DNA from: Nephromyces sp. MM_2019
Taxonomy: Eukaryota > Apicomplexa > Aconoidasida > Nephromycida
Length of the DNA: 64,000 bases
Direction of reading: 5' to 3'
Assembly: GCA_015657535.1 (NCBI GenBank)
Contig: JADHZB010001089.1
Span: forward strand, 62,001 to 126,000
A program made the position numbers and the translations under genes. A model generated the notes under the pieces. The model was not told the origin of the DNA. It saw only the letters and a list, made by a program, of their open reading frames with translations, and did no database searches. Positions 24,701 through 37,343 of the stretch are shown one piece after another. How positions within the stretch are numbered: the stretch's first letter is position 1; each line of letters opens with the position of its first letter.

Positions 24701-25597
24701 TTCTTTTTCATTTCTACCTTTTACTTCGAATATAATTACATGTTCTGTGGTTTCTTGTTGCTTTGAAATTTCGAAAGCGTGGAAGGGGATTATTTTTTTC
24801 AAGCTGCGTAATTTATGCCTTTCTTTGAGCTTAGTTTGCATTATTCAGTGTGCCTGGTTATGGTGTGCGCTGTCTAAATTTTGGTTTGCCCTACAGCCAA
24901 AAACTAATTGTAATTTGGGAAATTGATTTTTTTGACATTATGGACCATTTCAATACATGTGTATTAATGCTGAGTTGCCAGAATCATGCTGTTGGATTTT
25001 AAGTTTTTAGCTGGAACATTGAGACTTCAAGTGTTTGGCATCCATATTCTAGTTGTCTCCTAGCGGTATATTTGTATTCGTATTTGTGCAGCGGAGAGGA
25101 TGGGGCTTTTAATGCAGGGTCTTTCAGGATTACTGAAGACAAATAGTAAGCCACTTGCTTAATTTTTTTTGTAGTAATATTTTTTCTCTAATTCAGAAAG
25201 CTGCCAAGTTTGCAAAAAAAAGCGGTTCGCTGTCAAACCAAGCGTTTTAGCCTATAATTTTTTTTCATTTAATATTTATTTGCTTGTAGTATCTGGTGCA
25301 TGATATACTTGGGTATTCGCTTGTATCTTGGTACTTCAGTGTGTGTTGAAATTGTTTTTGCGCATTTTCACGTTCGTAGAGCTTAACTAGCCCGATTAAC
25401 CTTGTAATTCTTACCATCAATCCAGTTTACTGTTTTTCCTGAATTGATTCTTATGCAGCTTGTGCTAACTTAGGATGCACCAATTCGTATTCTTGCTTTA
25501 ATCCTTCAATATGCTTACAGAGCGGAAGACTCTGTACATAATTGCTTGCCTTACAGCCAGCGCCTTTGTGATGCTACTTATACTAATATTATTTTAA
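21714..25597 (+). CDS. STX6: Syntaxin-6/SYP61-type Qc-SNARE
   Basis: Eight exons give a complete 230-residue protein with all phases matching: 21714-21751, 21836-21913, 22920-23139, 23887-23967, 24214-24320, 24565-24602, 25092-25145 and 25521-25597 (TAA). Residues 1-110 form the syntaxin-6 N-terminal helical domain: MPASADPYYQARDQIEQ aligns with the family's start, and LEESIAIAQANPQKF with its third helix (EANPRKF in animals). The SNARE motif follows (KQDEQMIDLQNSAERLQ), with the zero-layer glutamine in EINDQQALL. The chain ends in a single tail anchor (LYIIACLTASAFVMLLILIL) right after a KRK patch. The family works in fusion of endosome-derived vesicles at the trans-Golgi network. Length is close to the animal protein (about 255). 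Introns run from 84 to about 1000 bases. Confidence 0.92.
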
Positions 25598-28500
25598 GCT
25601 TATTCTATAAGCGGATCCATTACAAGTTACCGTCTACAAGTATATAAAAACCTAGGCTCATAAAAATCTGAGGCCACGGTGAGAAGTTTCTTTCCGTGAA
25701 AAGTCAATAGGTGCGGATATCATTGTCCACATGCTACTATGTGATTACTATTAGATAGTTTGTACATGCCGTTATTTTGTTTCGACTTCCAGGTGTTGAT
25801 TGCCTCATTAGAATAATATTAAATACATCGTTGTCTCTGGTATGGAGTGCTTTTAGGGTAAAATTTGAAGTCCAAGCTTTCACGTAGCTCCTAAAAAACA
25901 TAACCCTGATGTAGGATGCCGCCATAGGCTCGGCATGCTCATCATGGGATATTTTATAGACAGAGATAGCAATTACTAGAATATATAAGTTGCTTATTGG
26001 CATGTTCTATATACGCTTGTGTAGAACCCAATGAGACAGTGCCACTTTGCTCTTTCAGTCCATGGATATGAGCATTGCATTCTACCAGTAGCCGCTGTAT
26101 GTAAATAAAGTTACTTATGTTAAGAGGGATGTGATGCGCAATTATGGAAGCAATAGAGCTTGCGATTCAAGTTGTTAAGCTTTATAGTTTGTTCAAAAAT
26201 GTCGATACTCCTTTACTTTAAAATATGACTTTCAAATCTAGAAATTCTTTGTTGGTTCGCACCTGCTTATCTCAACGCGCTAGGACACTATAATATTGCT
26301 CAGTGGGCTTGCATATAATTCTAACAAAACTTTAAGGCATACATGACGCAGCTATTTCCTTTAGGTTTGGCAAACAAGCAATATTGGCTAAATGGCTGAT
26401 ATTTCTCTTTATGCGCTGGTTTTTTTACCTGAGCGCTCGTTCTATAACTTAACAAGATACGCTGCTTATCGTAAGTTTGACACAGCGTTTGGTACGCTTC
26501 CTTGCTGGAATCACGCAAGTATTCACCATTTTGAGAATTTGCTGCATCTAATATGACCCACAGCCTTGATAGAATGTACTTCGATATTTTGGGCCCTTCA
26601 TAGTGTGTCTAAGGAGGTCATGGATGAAAGCATAATCCCATTCCACCAGTGACCAAAGTTTACTATGGTACTGCAACCAGCAGCGATAAACAGTTTTTTT
26701 TGGAACTTAGAAAAAAGATCTTACTTTATATTATGAGAATATAGAATCTTTTGCTAGATAAAGTCAACTTCCCGGGTTGCAGCCTCTCAGCAGATCCGCT
26801 GCCAACTTTGATACCTTTGAGATGCAGTACGAATTGTACATCGCGGGTGCGGTGACCGTTGGAGTTATCGGGGCGTACCATATAAAACTAGCATGATTTG
26901 GCGTTCTCATCTCACTTCAACGCAGTACGAAACGTTAGGGATACCCCTGCTTCAGCCGAAGTCATGTATTAGTGTTAACATTTTTCGCTCGGAAAATGGC
27001 ATTGGATTTGCTAATCTCACATTGCGGTTGCGATGCTAGCAAAATTGAATTTCCCAGGGTTGTAGGTTATTCCTATTTTGCCTCCTCGCTGCGTACGCAG
27101 TCCTACGAGATGTTGGGGGCCTCATTTCATGCATAATCATGAGGGGGAGAGGCAGTTCTTTATCTAGATGTGGCCAGCTCTCAACTTACCTTCACTGGCT
27201 CTTGCGCATTAGCGCGCGTCTACGTTCTCATAAAATTTTCACATGTGATTTTCTGGTCTCCACCGTGCTTGCTGGTAGTTGTGTGCCCAGTTTAACTCGA
27301 GATGAATGATACCTGCTTTAGCATGCTCCTCCACAGTAATTACAGGTCTTGCGCCGCTTGATTTTTCACTGCTTTTACGATTATTGTATGGTTATTCCCA
27401 CTGAAACCGTTGACTACCCGAAGCGAGAGATTTTATGCTGCTCCGATGGGGATGCAGCTGGCTGATTCAGTTATGTGCATGGAGAGCTATAGACCTGAGC
27501 AGAAGCAGGCCTCATGCGACTAGCGTGGTGCCCCATCTAGCACTTTAGTGCCATTGTAGAGCACTTCGCCTTCAGAATATACGAACCTTCAAATATTGTG
27601 GACGTTTTGATTTGCAAAATAAAGCATCGGACAGAACTTAGTTTCAATCCCAGGATATATATAAACTAATAGTTCCCTTGGCAAAATGGGAATGCTGCTG
27701 CATTCTCTGGCTAAAAGGGCCAAGAGAAAAGAAAATGAACTCCAGTATCTGATGCTGTGGTGAGTTCCAGTAGTTCTACGGCAGTAACAAATAGATAAAA
27801 AAAGGCTGATACATTCAAGTCAGTATACCCCCATACCTAGGTAGCTCCCGATGTGGCAGATATATCTCAGTTTCCTTAGATGACGAATAACCTTTTTTTA
27901 TGGCATAGCTGAGTCATATTCGACTGTTGTTGCTCTCCTTATGCAATCCTAGGTTTGTTACTACTTTATGATGACTTGATGGGTTTGATAAGCTGTGTTG
28001 ATGCCGCTCTATAAAGAAGTATCATTTTTTTCGGTTCTTGGCTTGTTTGCTACCCTGCCATTTGGTAGTTTACACATTAATAAGTTGAAAGCGAATTCCC
28101 TGTAGGTAAGTAACGTAATGCACAGATATGGCATGATATGCTGTGTGCTAACCGTGGCTGCGCATGACTTATTCAATGGTCAATGCCTGACAAAGTACAG
28201 GACTGCTGCACTCATACGTGGGACATCATGCGTGAAACCCTACGGCTTCCTGAGTTGACTATAACCCGCCCATAATCAAGGGTGGATGTGTCTGCCTTGC
28301 CGATTTCCAGATGTTATCTTGGGCACTATACGCTTACCCATTATATTACGCTCCATTAAAGCTGCGAGCCTCATCTCAGGACGCCACACTTAATGCTAAA
28401 GCATGCCGGCGTTACCCATTTAGTATGTTAGCAGGCCATATAAATATGCTCCTAACTAGTGCTTGTAGATATTTGTGGCTCGCGGGTTAGTTCATTATAT

Positions 28501-29865
28501 TCGCCTTATTCTAATGCCCTCGGCAATACATTTGCTCCCTACTTGCTCTACGGGTTAACCATGCCTTGATCGATCGCACCCTTGGAGTAAAATTATTTTT
28601 TATTGGTGGATGTTCTTGTTTCTAGGGTAATGTAGTATTTTCGTTGAACTGTTTTTCTGCTTTGATAGAGCTCGTGCACTCTCCGGTACCAATGCCTTCC
28701 TTTCAGTTCCGCTGAAATCCTGTACTTTTCTTATATACCAGGCCAACCGGCTTCCCAAGCATGCACGAATAATATATAGCTGGACCTGTAGTGGTACTTC
28801 TTCAAAGTATGACAGGAGTGTGATGATATGGTAAAAATCCTCAGCAGGACTTCTCTGCGTGTGTACGAATAGCTGACGCGCAAGAGAAAGACTTACTATG
28901 TTGCAGGACTATGCTCACAGTAGGTATTGTGATGGGTTTCTACTGAACTATGCTCGGAAAATACCACGGTTTCTCTCTTTAGATAATGGGGATAAAGTGA
29001 TAAATAAGCATCAGCGACATATCAAGCTGCTTCTACTCGGAAAACTGGAAGGAGCTAGCTGCAAGCTGTAGCAACGCGGTCCAACAGTTACGTCTTTTCA
29101 GCCCTATAGCATGCGCTGTGCTTGCTTTTCTCGGGTACTTATTTGAAGAGTACCATGTGCCAATGCTAGTTACATATAATGTATTTTAGTCCAGAGTTAG
29201 AGGTGCACTTGGTACCAGAAAGAATTTGGTTAGTTACCGTACGTGGTACATTCGTCCAAATTTATTTCATTGGAAAAAAAGTTTTCAGCGCTTGTAGTAG
29301 CTTCGAACATCGCCTGCTAGCTTCGAAGGTCACCCTGGCTGGACTCACTAGCTTTTCATATCGCTATGCGATGAGGCAGGCGTTATAAAAGTTAGCAAGC
29401 CATATCCTGTAACGCTTGTGTGACACGGAGGCGAAGAAAATTTAAGCATAACGTATATGTAGCAAAGCTAAGGGATTGTAACTCCCTTCAAGGCAAAATT
29501 GTATAAGGGGAAAACTGGTTACAAGCAGGTAAGGAGGACTCTTCCTTTTTCATCCCCCTTTTTCTCAGAAGAAATGTGATCGCACTTCCAAGCAAACCCG
29601 CAACCTGTACACTTCAACCCAATTACTGAAAACTGGGCTTGTAGTAAGTTTGCCTGCATTATCTGAAATCTTTTCGGTCCATTCTTGCGGCATAATATGA
29701 GATGTCATATGTACCGTACCTTCCTGCACGGACGCATGAATATCGCACCTTTGTGGCACTGATACTGATGAAGCTACGCAATACGCTATTCATACTTATG
29801 ACGCTGAATTATGTTATATATGCGTTGCCTTCCCTCGGTTTTGGAATTTATACACTGTTACATTA
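25598..29865. other. Mostly gene-free interval with isolated exon-like pieces
   Basis: Upstream of the NAD synthetase start the sequence is less AT-rich and shows no continuous coding. Two pieces stand out: an ARL2-like first exon (27686-27759, listed separately) and a plus-strand exon-like segment 29569-29643 bounded by a pyrimidine-rich TTTCTCAG acceptor and a GTAAGT donor (25 open codons, starting KKCDRTSKQ). The latter might be an upstream exon of the NAD synthetase transcript. Otherwise I see nothing supportable. Confidence 0.4.
27686..27759 (+). pseudogene. Isolated ARL2-like first exon
   Basis: The frame starting at this ATG reads MGMLLHSLAKRAKRKENELQ, then YLMLW, and ends at a GTGAGT donor. 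It aligns along its length with the first exon of ARL2 ([23 protein letters not shown]), including the myristoylation-type MG start. Where the first glycine of the P-loop should be, the split codon starts TG, so it can only be Trp, Cys or stop. I could not find a second exon carrying DNAGKTT, the WDxGGQ box or NKxD in the 2.1 kb before the next gene. A fragment at 29021-29044 (IKLLLLGK) could be a further decayed piece. Most likely this is a gene relic; a live gene with unseen exons is possible. Confidence 0.4.
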
Positions 29866-32800
29866 ATGGAAGGACAGGTTAGAATTTTGAAGAGCAGCGA
29901 GAATCCTATTGAACCAAGCTTGGCATGTGATACGTTGGAAAATAGTTCTGACAACAGTATGGAGCTAGTTGGACATACTCGTTTGGCAACAGTGGCAGTT
30001 TGTAGCATCAATCAATGGGCCCTTGATTTTTCTGGCAACTACGAACGTATCCTTTCAAGCGTGAAACTATCCAAAAGTAAGGGAGCCAGACTGAGAGTTG
30101 GTGAGTAAAGCTTTCGAAGGGGGAACATGTAAAATATAGTTCGTGGTATAATGAATAGATAACGTTGGTTGATAAGCTGAATGTTTAAGGCCTGTTTTTT
30201 TATGTTACAACGTATGAAGTCGATACGGCCACTGGTGATGACTCAGAATGTTCGGTTATTAATCTTCGTGCCGATTTCCTTGGAAGTCTTACAGTGTTGC
30301 ACGATGGTTAAGCTCATGTTGCAGTGATGAAAAATGCATTATTGTATTTTTGATTCTGCTAGGTTTCCATCGTAAACTTTATTACTGCAATCGTTTGCGA
30401 ATTCTCTTTACGCTATGGCTTAATCCTAATTGCTGAGCATTCTCATTTTTGCTGGTAATATTTCATGGAAATTGAAGGAAAAAATGGTCATCAGCGCTGA
30501 ATGATCACACGCATTGCAGTTGAACAGGCACAGCATCGGTACAAAAAATTGTGGAAGCTGCCATACGCTGCATGTGAGAGGCATGTCTAAATCTTAATAA
30601 GATGAATTTGAGTATACTTAGATTATTAGGATAAATTGCAATTTTCAGTCGTGCTGATTAAAAAAGATAACGCTGTAATGCATTAGTTCTTTATTGAGCT
30701 TTTATTATACGAGAAGACAAAATTTCAGCATGTCCCTGCTGAATTTGATGAAAACTTTGATAATCAATTGATTTGCTTTGTAATAATTTTTCTAAGTTAA
30801 GTCGTTACTGTGGACAAGGGTGCTTGCGAAGTTTCAATGCAGTAGCCTGAGGAGTTCTTATCCTTGAAATTTTACGATGCATCCAACGCCAAATCGCTAC
30901 TGATAATTGTTAAAACGAGTTCGCATCTTATTTTCAAACTTCATGAGCTTTAATAAATTATTCTATTGATTTTATTATGTGATACTGCGACTTATCGAAA
31001 TTTATGTTATAGTGAATAATTTTTTCAATCATTTTTACTTTCCTTAGGACCTAGATTTTGTTTTAGCCTACCAGTTTGGCATATTATTTGAATCTGTCGG
31101 AATTTTTGTAATTTTTGCTTCTAATTTTTTTAGATTAGAAGCTGGGTTTCGCCTGCTTGAAATAGCATGCTTAAAGGAAGTAGTAAAATGGGTATTTTTT
31201 GCGTGAATTTTGAATTTATTTCTGGATCCTGCGCAGCTTATTAATTTGTAGTATTTTGCAATATTTTTTATCCCTTGTAAAATATTAATTTTTTACTTGA
31301 TTTTCTTGCTAAATCATTAGTGAGGTTGCCCGAATTAGCTATTATGATTTAGTGTCGTTTTTTTTATTTTTAATTGTATGTCTGCGGCAAATCAATTTTA
31401 GACCGACGAAGTTCGGAAGAAGTGCTTTAATGGATGTTAGAAAACAGTCTTATGGCTTGTGCTTCAGTTTTTATAAACTAAATCTAACACGTTAAAGTGC
31501 TCTAAAGGCGTTTTATCTCATCAAATTCTCGTTTTCCCTTAACTCATCGCTGCTAGCATTCCTAGCTAAATATAGATCAAGGACCGCGACAAAAAAGTTC
31601 ATTCCGTATGGAAAATTTATTTGTGCGATACTCGAATTTCTTTGTGGTTTTTCGCTCTTTTTCACTAAGATGCTGTGCATTTTATGACAGGTAGTATCTC
31701 TTCGGTTCGACAATTATATTTGGAACTTAAAAACAACAAAAAGACTTACAAGTATCGTAACTATGTTTTGTTCATGCGAATATTGGTACGCTTCTCAGGA
31801 CCAGAGTTAGAAATATGTGGCTACAGTTGCGAAGATCATTTTTTAGAAGGGGATACAGTGGAGCATAGCTGGGAAATCCTCGGGCTACTTTTATCTGATG
31901 ACACAACAGACGGAATCATTTGTGACTTTGGAATGCCTGTTATTCACGATTCTGTGCTATATAATTGTAGGGTGTTGGCGCTCAACCGTAAAATACTACT
32001 CATTCGACCAAAGTGTATCTTAGCAGGCTATGGAAATTATAGGGAAATGAGATATTTCACCGAATGGAAGAATTTGACCCGTCTAGAAAAATTTTTGATT
32101 CCATCGATAATCTCACAAAAGATCGGACAAAAGGCCGCTCCATTTGGTTAAATCGAATTAGTTTCAAATGCAGAATTTACGTGTTCTTTTTGAAAATACT
32201 CTTTTTTTTCAGATCCAGGAAAAAATTTCGTCGCTTTTGTGTCGAATTATCGTCTTCTGTGGTTTCATTCCAATTTTGTGTCCTCATAAATTCTAGCTAT
32301 ATTTTATTTCCATAATGTAGAACATATTATGTTTAATAGCTTGATAAATTACCGATGCCTTTTATGATGTTGTAAGTATTAATTTTGCAGCGGAATCAAC
32401 AGCCAAAAAAATCCCTTACGTTAAATTTAGCCTTACGAATTTCGTGTTAAGCTATTTTTGCACCCTCCTCTTGAATGGCTATATTTTAGTACTATACCCG
32501 AAGTTGGTGATTTGTCGCATGTTCCTTTTTTTTGCTTCTTCTGCTTAAAAATATAGCGGTATTTGATGTTTCACGCAAGCCTGTGTGATATGTGATGTAG
32601 AGATGTGTTCAGAATATATTTTTTGCCGGTTTTTACCTCTAAACATTTATATGAGAAAAATTTATCATATTTTTAGGAGTTGGAATTATAAGTTGCCTCG
32701 ATGCAAGGATTGCTGCGGAAAGCTGCGAAGAATTATGGGCACCTCAATCTATGAATATAAATCTATCTTTTAATGGCGTGGAAATATTTTGCAATGGTTC

Positions 32801-35206
32801 TGCTTCCCATCATGAATTACGAAAGCTTTCTTCTCGTCTTTCTCTTATTAAAAGCTCTACTTGTAAAAATGGAGGGGTTTACTTGTATAGTAACCAGAGG
32901 GGCTGTGATGGAAACCGTGTTTATTTTGATGGGAGCTCGCTGATTGTACTCAACGGGGAAGTGGTGAACCAAGGCATACAGTTTTCGTTGGAAGATGTGG
33001 AGGTGCGTATTACAAATCAAATTATTCGTTAACTTTTTGTTTGCACCTTTTTTTTGCGATTATACAAAAATTAAAAGATAACTTTTTTATGCGCTGATTA
33101 TAATTTTTTATTATTATCTTATGAGCTTGATTCTCTATAGCCAAGAGCCATCCTGCTATAGATTTTGTAGCTCAGTATATCTCGTTAGTGGTGTCGCGAT
33201 TTTTTTTATTTACTATGGATATTATATTGCGTGTCGCTGCGCACGGCATTACGGTTTTGTTAGATTGCATCATTTTTACTAATTAGATGCTTACCTTTTA
33301 TGAAGTGCTGTTTTGCCACCTAAGAAATCAGTATGATTATTTTTGCGCACTTAGGTTTTGGTTTCAACGGTAGATTTGGACGAAGTAACCTCCCACAGAG
33401 TTGCTGCTTATTCCTATGCAAAGCAAGCGGTACAATGTGAAGTGCGATTCCCCGTTATCGAAACAGACTTTTCGCTTTGCAAAAATGCTGTTGATGTTTG
33501 CGTTGCAAGACCGATAAATGTAAAGCTTCCTATTCCAGAGGAAGAAATTGCTTTTGGTCCCGCTTGCTGGCTTTGGGATTATTTAAGGTAATTTTTTTCT
33601 ATACTCTTTTTTTGTAAAAGAGCTTTTTAGTCGTAGATATTCAGCTGATCAAAATAAAGATGTAAAATATATTTTTATAGGCGCTCACAAGCTTCCGGAT
33701 TTTTTATTCCTCTCTCTGGAGGAGCTGATTCTAGCGCTGTCGCAGCTATTGTTGGTTCTATGTGTCAATTAATTGAAAAAGCGATCAATTTAGATGAGAA
33801 CCCTCAAGTCTTGGCCGATTTGGAGCGAATAATTGGAATCTCTAGACATTCGCATTTATTTCCCCGTGACGCCAAAGAAATATGTTATCATTTACTTCAT
33901 ACTTGTTACCTTCGTTCTAACAACTCATCTATCAGTACATCTGATATGGCATCAAACGTTGCTGCTAATATTGGTTCGTACCATTTGCAAGCAGATATTG
34001 AAATTGTTATCAATGTAAGTCTTATTCTGCATTATTATTCTAGTATGATAAGATTCTTTTAAAGTTTTGAAATTGCGATGATGCTCTAAGTATAACTTCC
34101 TTTATAGTCTGTTCCATTGGTGTTCCTACTTTTTTAAGGATTGAATGTTATTTTATGTACAGTCGATACTGTTTGGATTTTTTCGAGTATTCCCTGATTG
34201 CTGCACTTGCCTTAACGTAGTGATATATAGTCACTGTTGCATATTCTACTTTTAGGCCATTATTAATTTTTTCGTCGTTACAACGCATAAAGTGCCGCGT
34301 TTTTTGTTACACGGTGGAACCATGGGTGAAGATCTTGCCCTGCAAAATTTACAAGCAAGAAGTCGAATGACACTTTCGTACTTACTTGCTTCGCTACTAC
34401 CGTGGGTAAGAGGGAAAAAAGGCTGGCTTTTAGTCCTTGCTACCGGAAATGTTGATGAGTGCTTGAAAGGATATTTAACCAAATACGATTGCTCATCTGG
34501 TGATTTGAACCCCATAGGCAGCATTTCTAAGGAGGACTTGAAACGGTTCCTTTTGTGGGCTTCAAGACCTGAAACTTTAGGATATGAAGTATTGCAGGTT
34601 TGTAACAATTTGGACTGTCAGTAGCTTAGTTAAGTCTAACTAGGATTAGCTTTTTTATTTTCAGAATCTGGAAAACGTTGTGCCTACTGCCGAGCTGCGT
34701 CCTATAACCTCTAACTTTGATCGTGCCCTCCAGCATTCACAGACCGATGAAGCTGACATGGGTCTTTCATACAGCGAGTTGAGTGCAATGGGGAAACTTC
34801 GGAAAGTGGATCGCTTAGGCCCAGTTGGAATGTTTCGGCGTCTAGTTTATGACTGGAAATTTGTTGATATTAATGAAATCGCTAGGTAATCAAAAATTTT
34901 GTTCTAGCTTAGTTTTTGCAACATATTCCAGTAACTTCGCCAAGTTTTGTTCATACTGCGGCGCACCCAGATTACTTATGGTTAAAAAATGCGTGATGCT
35001 TTTTCAGGAAAGTGAAGATATTTTTCACCAGCTATGCGCGAAACAGACACAAGATGGTTACTATGACACCCAGTTACCATGCAGAATCATACAATCCCGA
35101 TGATAATCGTTTTGATCTGAGGCCTTTTCTATATCCATCTATGTTTTTCTGGCAGTACCAGATAATTGATCGCGTCGTGCGGTCACGAAAAGTAGCTAAT
35201 GGCTAA
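29866..35206 (+). CDS. QNS1: Glutamine-dependent NAD+ synthetase
   Basis: Eight exons with consistent phases encode 745 residues: 29866-30100, 31799-32146, 32677-33002, 33355-33587, 33681-34014, 34256-34597, 34665-34885 and 35008-35206 (TAA). The enzyme makes NAD+ from deamido-NAD+, ATP and glutamine, the last step of NAD synthesis. The N-terminal half is the nitrilase-type glutaminase domain with its triad: Glu in GPELEICGY, Lys in LLIRPK and Cys in ESCEELW. The C-terminal half is the synthetase domain with the PP-loop SGGADSS and typical blocks [29 protein letters not shown] and [15 protein letters not shown] second Met (29959) just before [20 protein letters not shown] matches the usual start better, so the first 31 residues may be an extension or untranslated. 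The donor of exon two (GTTAAA) is weak, but phase and protein continuity support it. Introns range from 67 to about 1700 bases. Confidence 0.95.
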
Positions 35207-36060
35207 CTTGGAAGTTAAGCTTGGCTCCAGTTTGCATATAAATACTGTAAAGGACTAGCATATTCACTTGTAATCTCATCTTAAGTAAATTGAAAACCGC
35301 ACTATCATTCCACATACGTGTGAGCTGAAAAAGCTTTTGAAACAGGGATGATTTTTTCCGATATTCGTTCTGAAAACTGGTAATGAGACAGCTTTCTGGT
35401 CCTTGTTTATCATTTATAATCGCTTATGCAGGTCCTTGCAATATTTTATTCATTAATAAAGGCAATGATATCTCTTGTAATATTACTTGAACGATACTTC
35501 TATGTGTTAACGTATATATTTTATTAATCTGCTTATCGGGTAAGGGTCATAGAAGTGCTACACTACTAAATGGTCTAACTCCTGATGTGGCTGCATGAAA
35601 AAATCCAAAAATCGCTTTTAACGCGTGAGCTTTAAACCTTTCATTGCCGCAGTGACACCCTAAGCAATATATTTGCCATTTAACCTAGAAGTATTTGTCA
35701 AGCGAGTATCAAAAACTCCTGGTGTAGCTACTTGGAAGAAGCAAGTGTGGGGTGCTTTCAATGGGATTTGTTAAACATTTTGGCCAAGAGGATAGATGCA
35801 TTATTGGGGGTTTTCCAGACAGTTGCTCTTAATCGCAGATGCAACCGCTTATTTTCACAATTTTGGGTCAATCGTAGCTAAGAAATCATATGTTTTGGAA
35901 ACAGCGCAATATATGTAAACTCTTAAAATTTGATTCAAAAACTATGGAAGCTGCAACTCTGTTATGAATTTTTTTTCGGAGTATCATAGCCATTTAGTTA
36001 ATCGTGATTTCCGATGAGGCTCCCTTAATAACTCATCGGCTGATTTTGCTATTTTTTGTC
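35207..36060. other. 3' flank of the NAD synthetase gene
   Basis: No exon is recognisable. An ATTAATAAAG word at about 35452 could be a polyadenylation signal for the upstream gene. Confidence 0.4.
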
Positions 36061-36782
36061 ATGATTAGCTCAGCTGTCCATGCAATACCTGGCTCCGGAA
36101 CTGGGGTGTCATTGCATCAGTTGGCGGGGCAGGCATGGACTCATTTGCCTCTTGCAATACTCCTTTTAGTATAGCTGAATTCAGTTATTTGGATCTAGTG
36201 AAATATTTCGCACGCATAAAATGATATTTTTAAAACCTAAGCGTTCCTGTGCTGTACGCTTCTGCTCCCAGGCTTCTGCGTTATCCATAAGGCAGAGTGC
36301 TGCATGTAGCTACTGACCTTTAAAGGAGGATTTACCTTTTTTTGCTTCCTTGGCTAGAAGTCTATTAACTGGTGTATTTTCCTGGAAATTTGTGGAATAC
36401 ATAGCTCCTTCTGACTTCTGCTTGGTAGTTTGGCGTGTGCAATAGCAAACTTTTACTTTGGTTTTGTGTCATCTATCTTACGTGGCTGCTTAGTTCCAAA
36501 TTTCCCTGTGCGGAGCCTATTGCAGGAGATAGTTCCGTCTGTACCAATCTTAAGAGGCATATAAGCCATAATGTTTTTTTGAGCGAAGCACGCGCGTTCA
36601 TTTCTGCCGGAAGCTTCAGTGCACCTTGGTTCCGTTTGTTAGAGCCGTTTAAAAGAAAATTGTGTGTAAGAAGGAAAGATATTGGTGCTATCGAGAGATT
36701 GGGCTTGTAGGCATTTAATAGAATTTCATTGCAGCGATGTAAGTACTGCCCATCGGACGCTTCTGGCACACACGCATCATGA
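36061..36782 (+). CDS. Weak model: small hypothetical protein with one membrane segment
   Basis: Three in-phase exons can be drawn: 36061-36168 (ATG, 36 codons, donor GTATAG), 36429-36665 (acceptor CTTGGTAG, 79 open codons, donor GTAAGA) and 36735-36782 (acceptor TTCATTGCAG, TGA). The 130-residue product has a hydrophobic segment (LLLWFCVIYLTWLL) at the junction of exons one and two, then a Cys/Arg-rich end (KRKLCRCKYCPSD). I do not recognise it. The overlapping region is also open for 128 codons on the minus strand. Good splice sites are the only support, so this may be chance. Confidence 0.25.
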
Positions 36783-37343
36783 GTAAAAGCGTGCAGTGCT
36801 TCCATTTTTTGCCTTTTCATCGACACGCAAAGGCTCGGTCTTATGAAGTTTCGTGGCATGGTAGCCAGGCAGGCTTAAAGCTGAAGTTTTCAACCGTGCT
36901 ACGTCATTAGCAAGTGCATTGTTGAATTATTCAGGCTACTATATCAGGAAAATGATATGGCATGTTGTCAAATCACTAGGATTTTTAGTTTTTGATAAGT
37001 GATTCTACCTAGTAAATATGGAAAAAAGTAATATATAAAAGCAGGATATTATTGAGCTTGATGAAATAAGTAGCTTCGTGATAGAAGTCAAGTACGAAAT
37101 TAGTGAAGCACTTTCTATGGGGATCTTTTTCTAGGATACTAATAGCACATTTTTCTCAGTCTAAGATTTCAGATGCTTCCAGCTGCTTTTTGCATTCCAA
37201 TCATAATGGAGGTATTTCTAATTTCAGGGGTCATCCCTTTTATTAGTAAGCGGTGATTAACCGATATTTACACTTATTATCTTAACTAGCTGGGAATCAC
37301 GATGTGCCAGTAGCAGTCTCTTTGCGAAGTTTTCCTGCTAGCT

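Noticed and set aside
36473..36859. 128-codon minus-strand ORF
   Set aside because: Overlaps the plus-strand model, which has matching splice sites; the minus frame has none that I can join.
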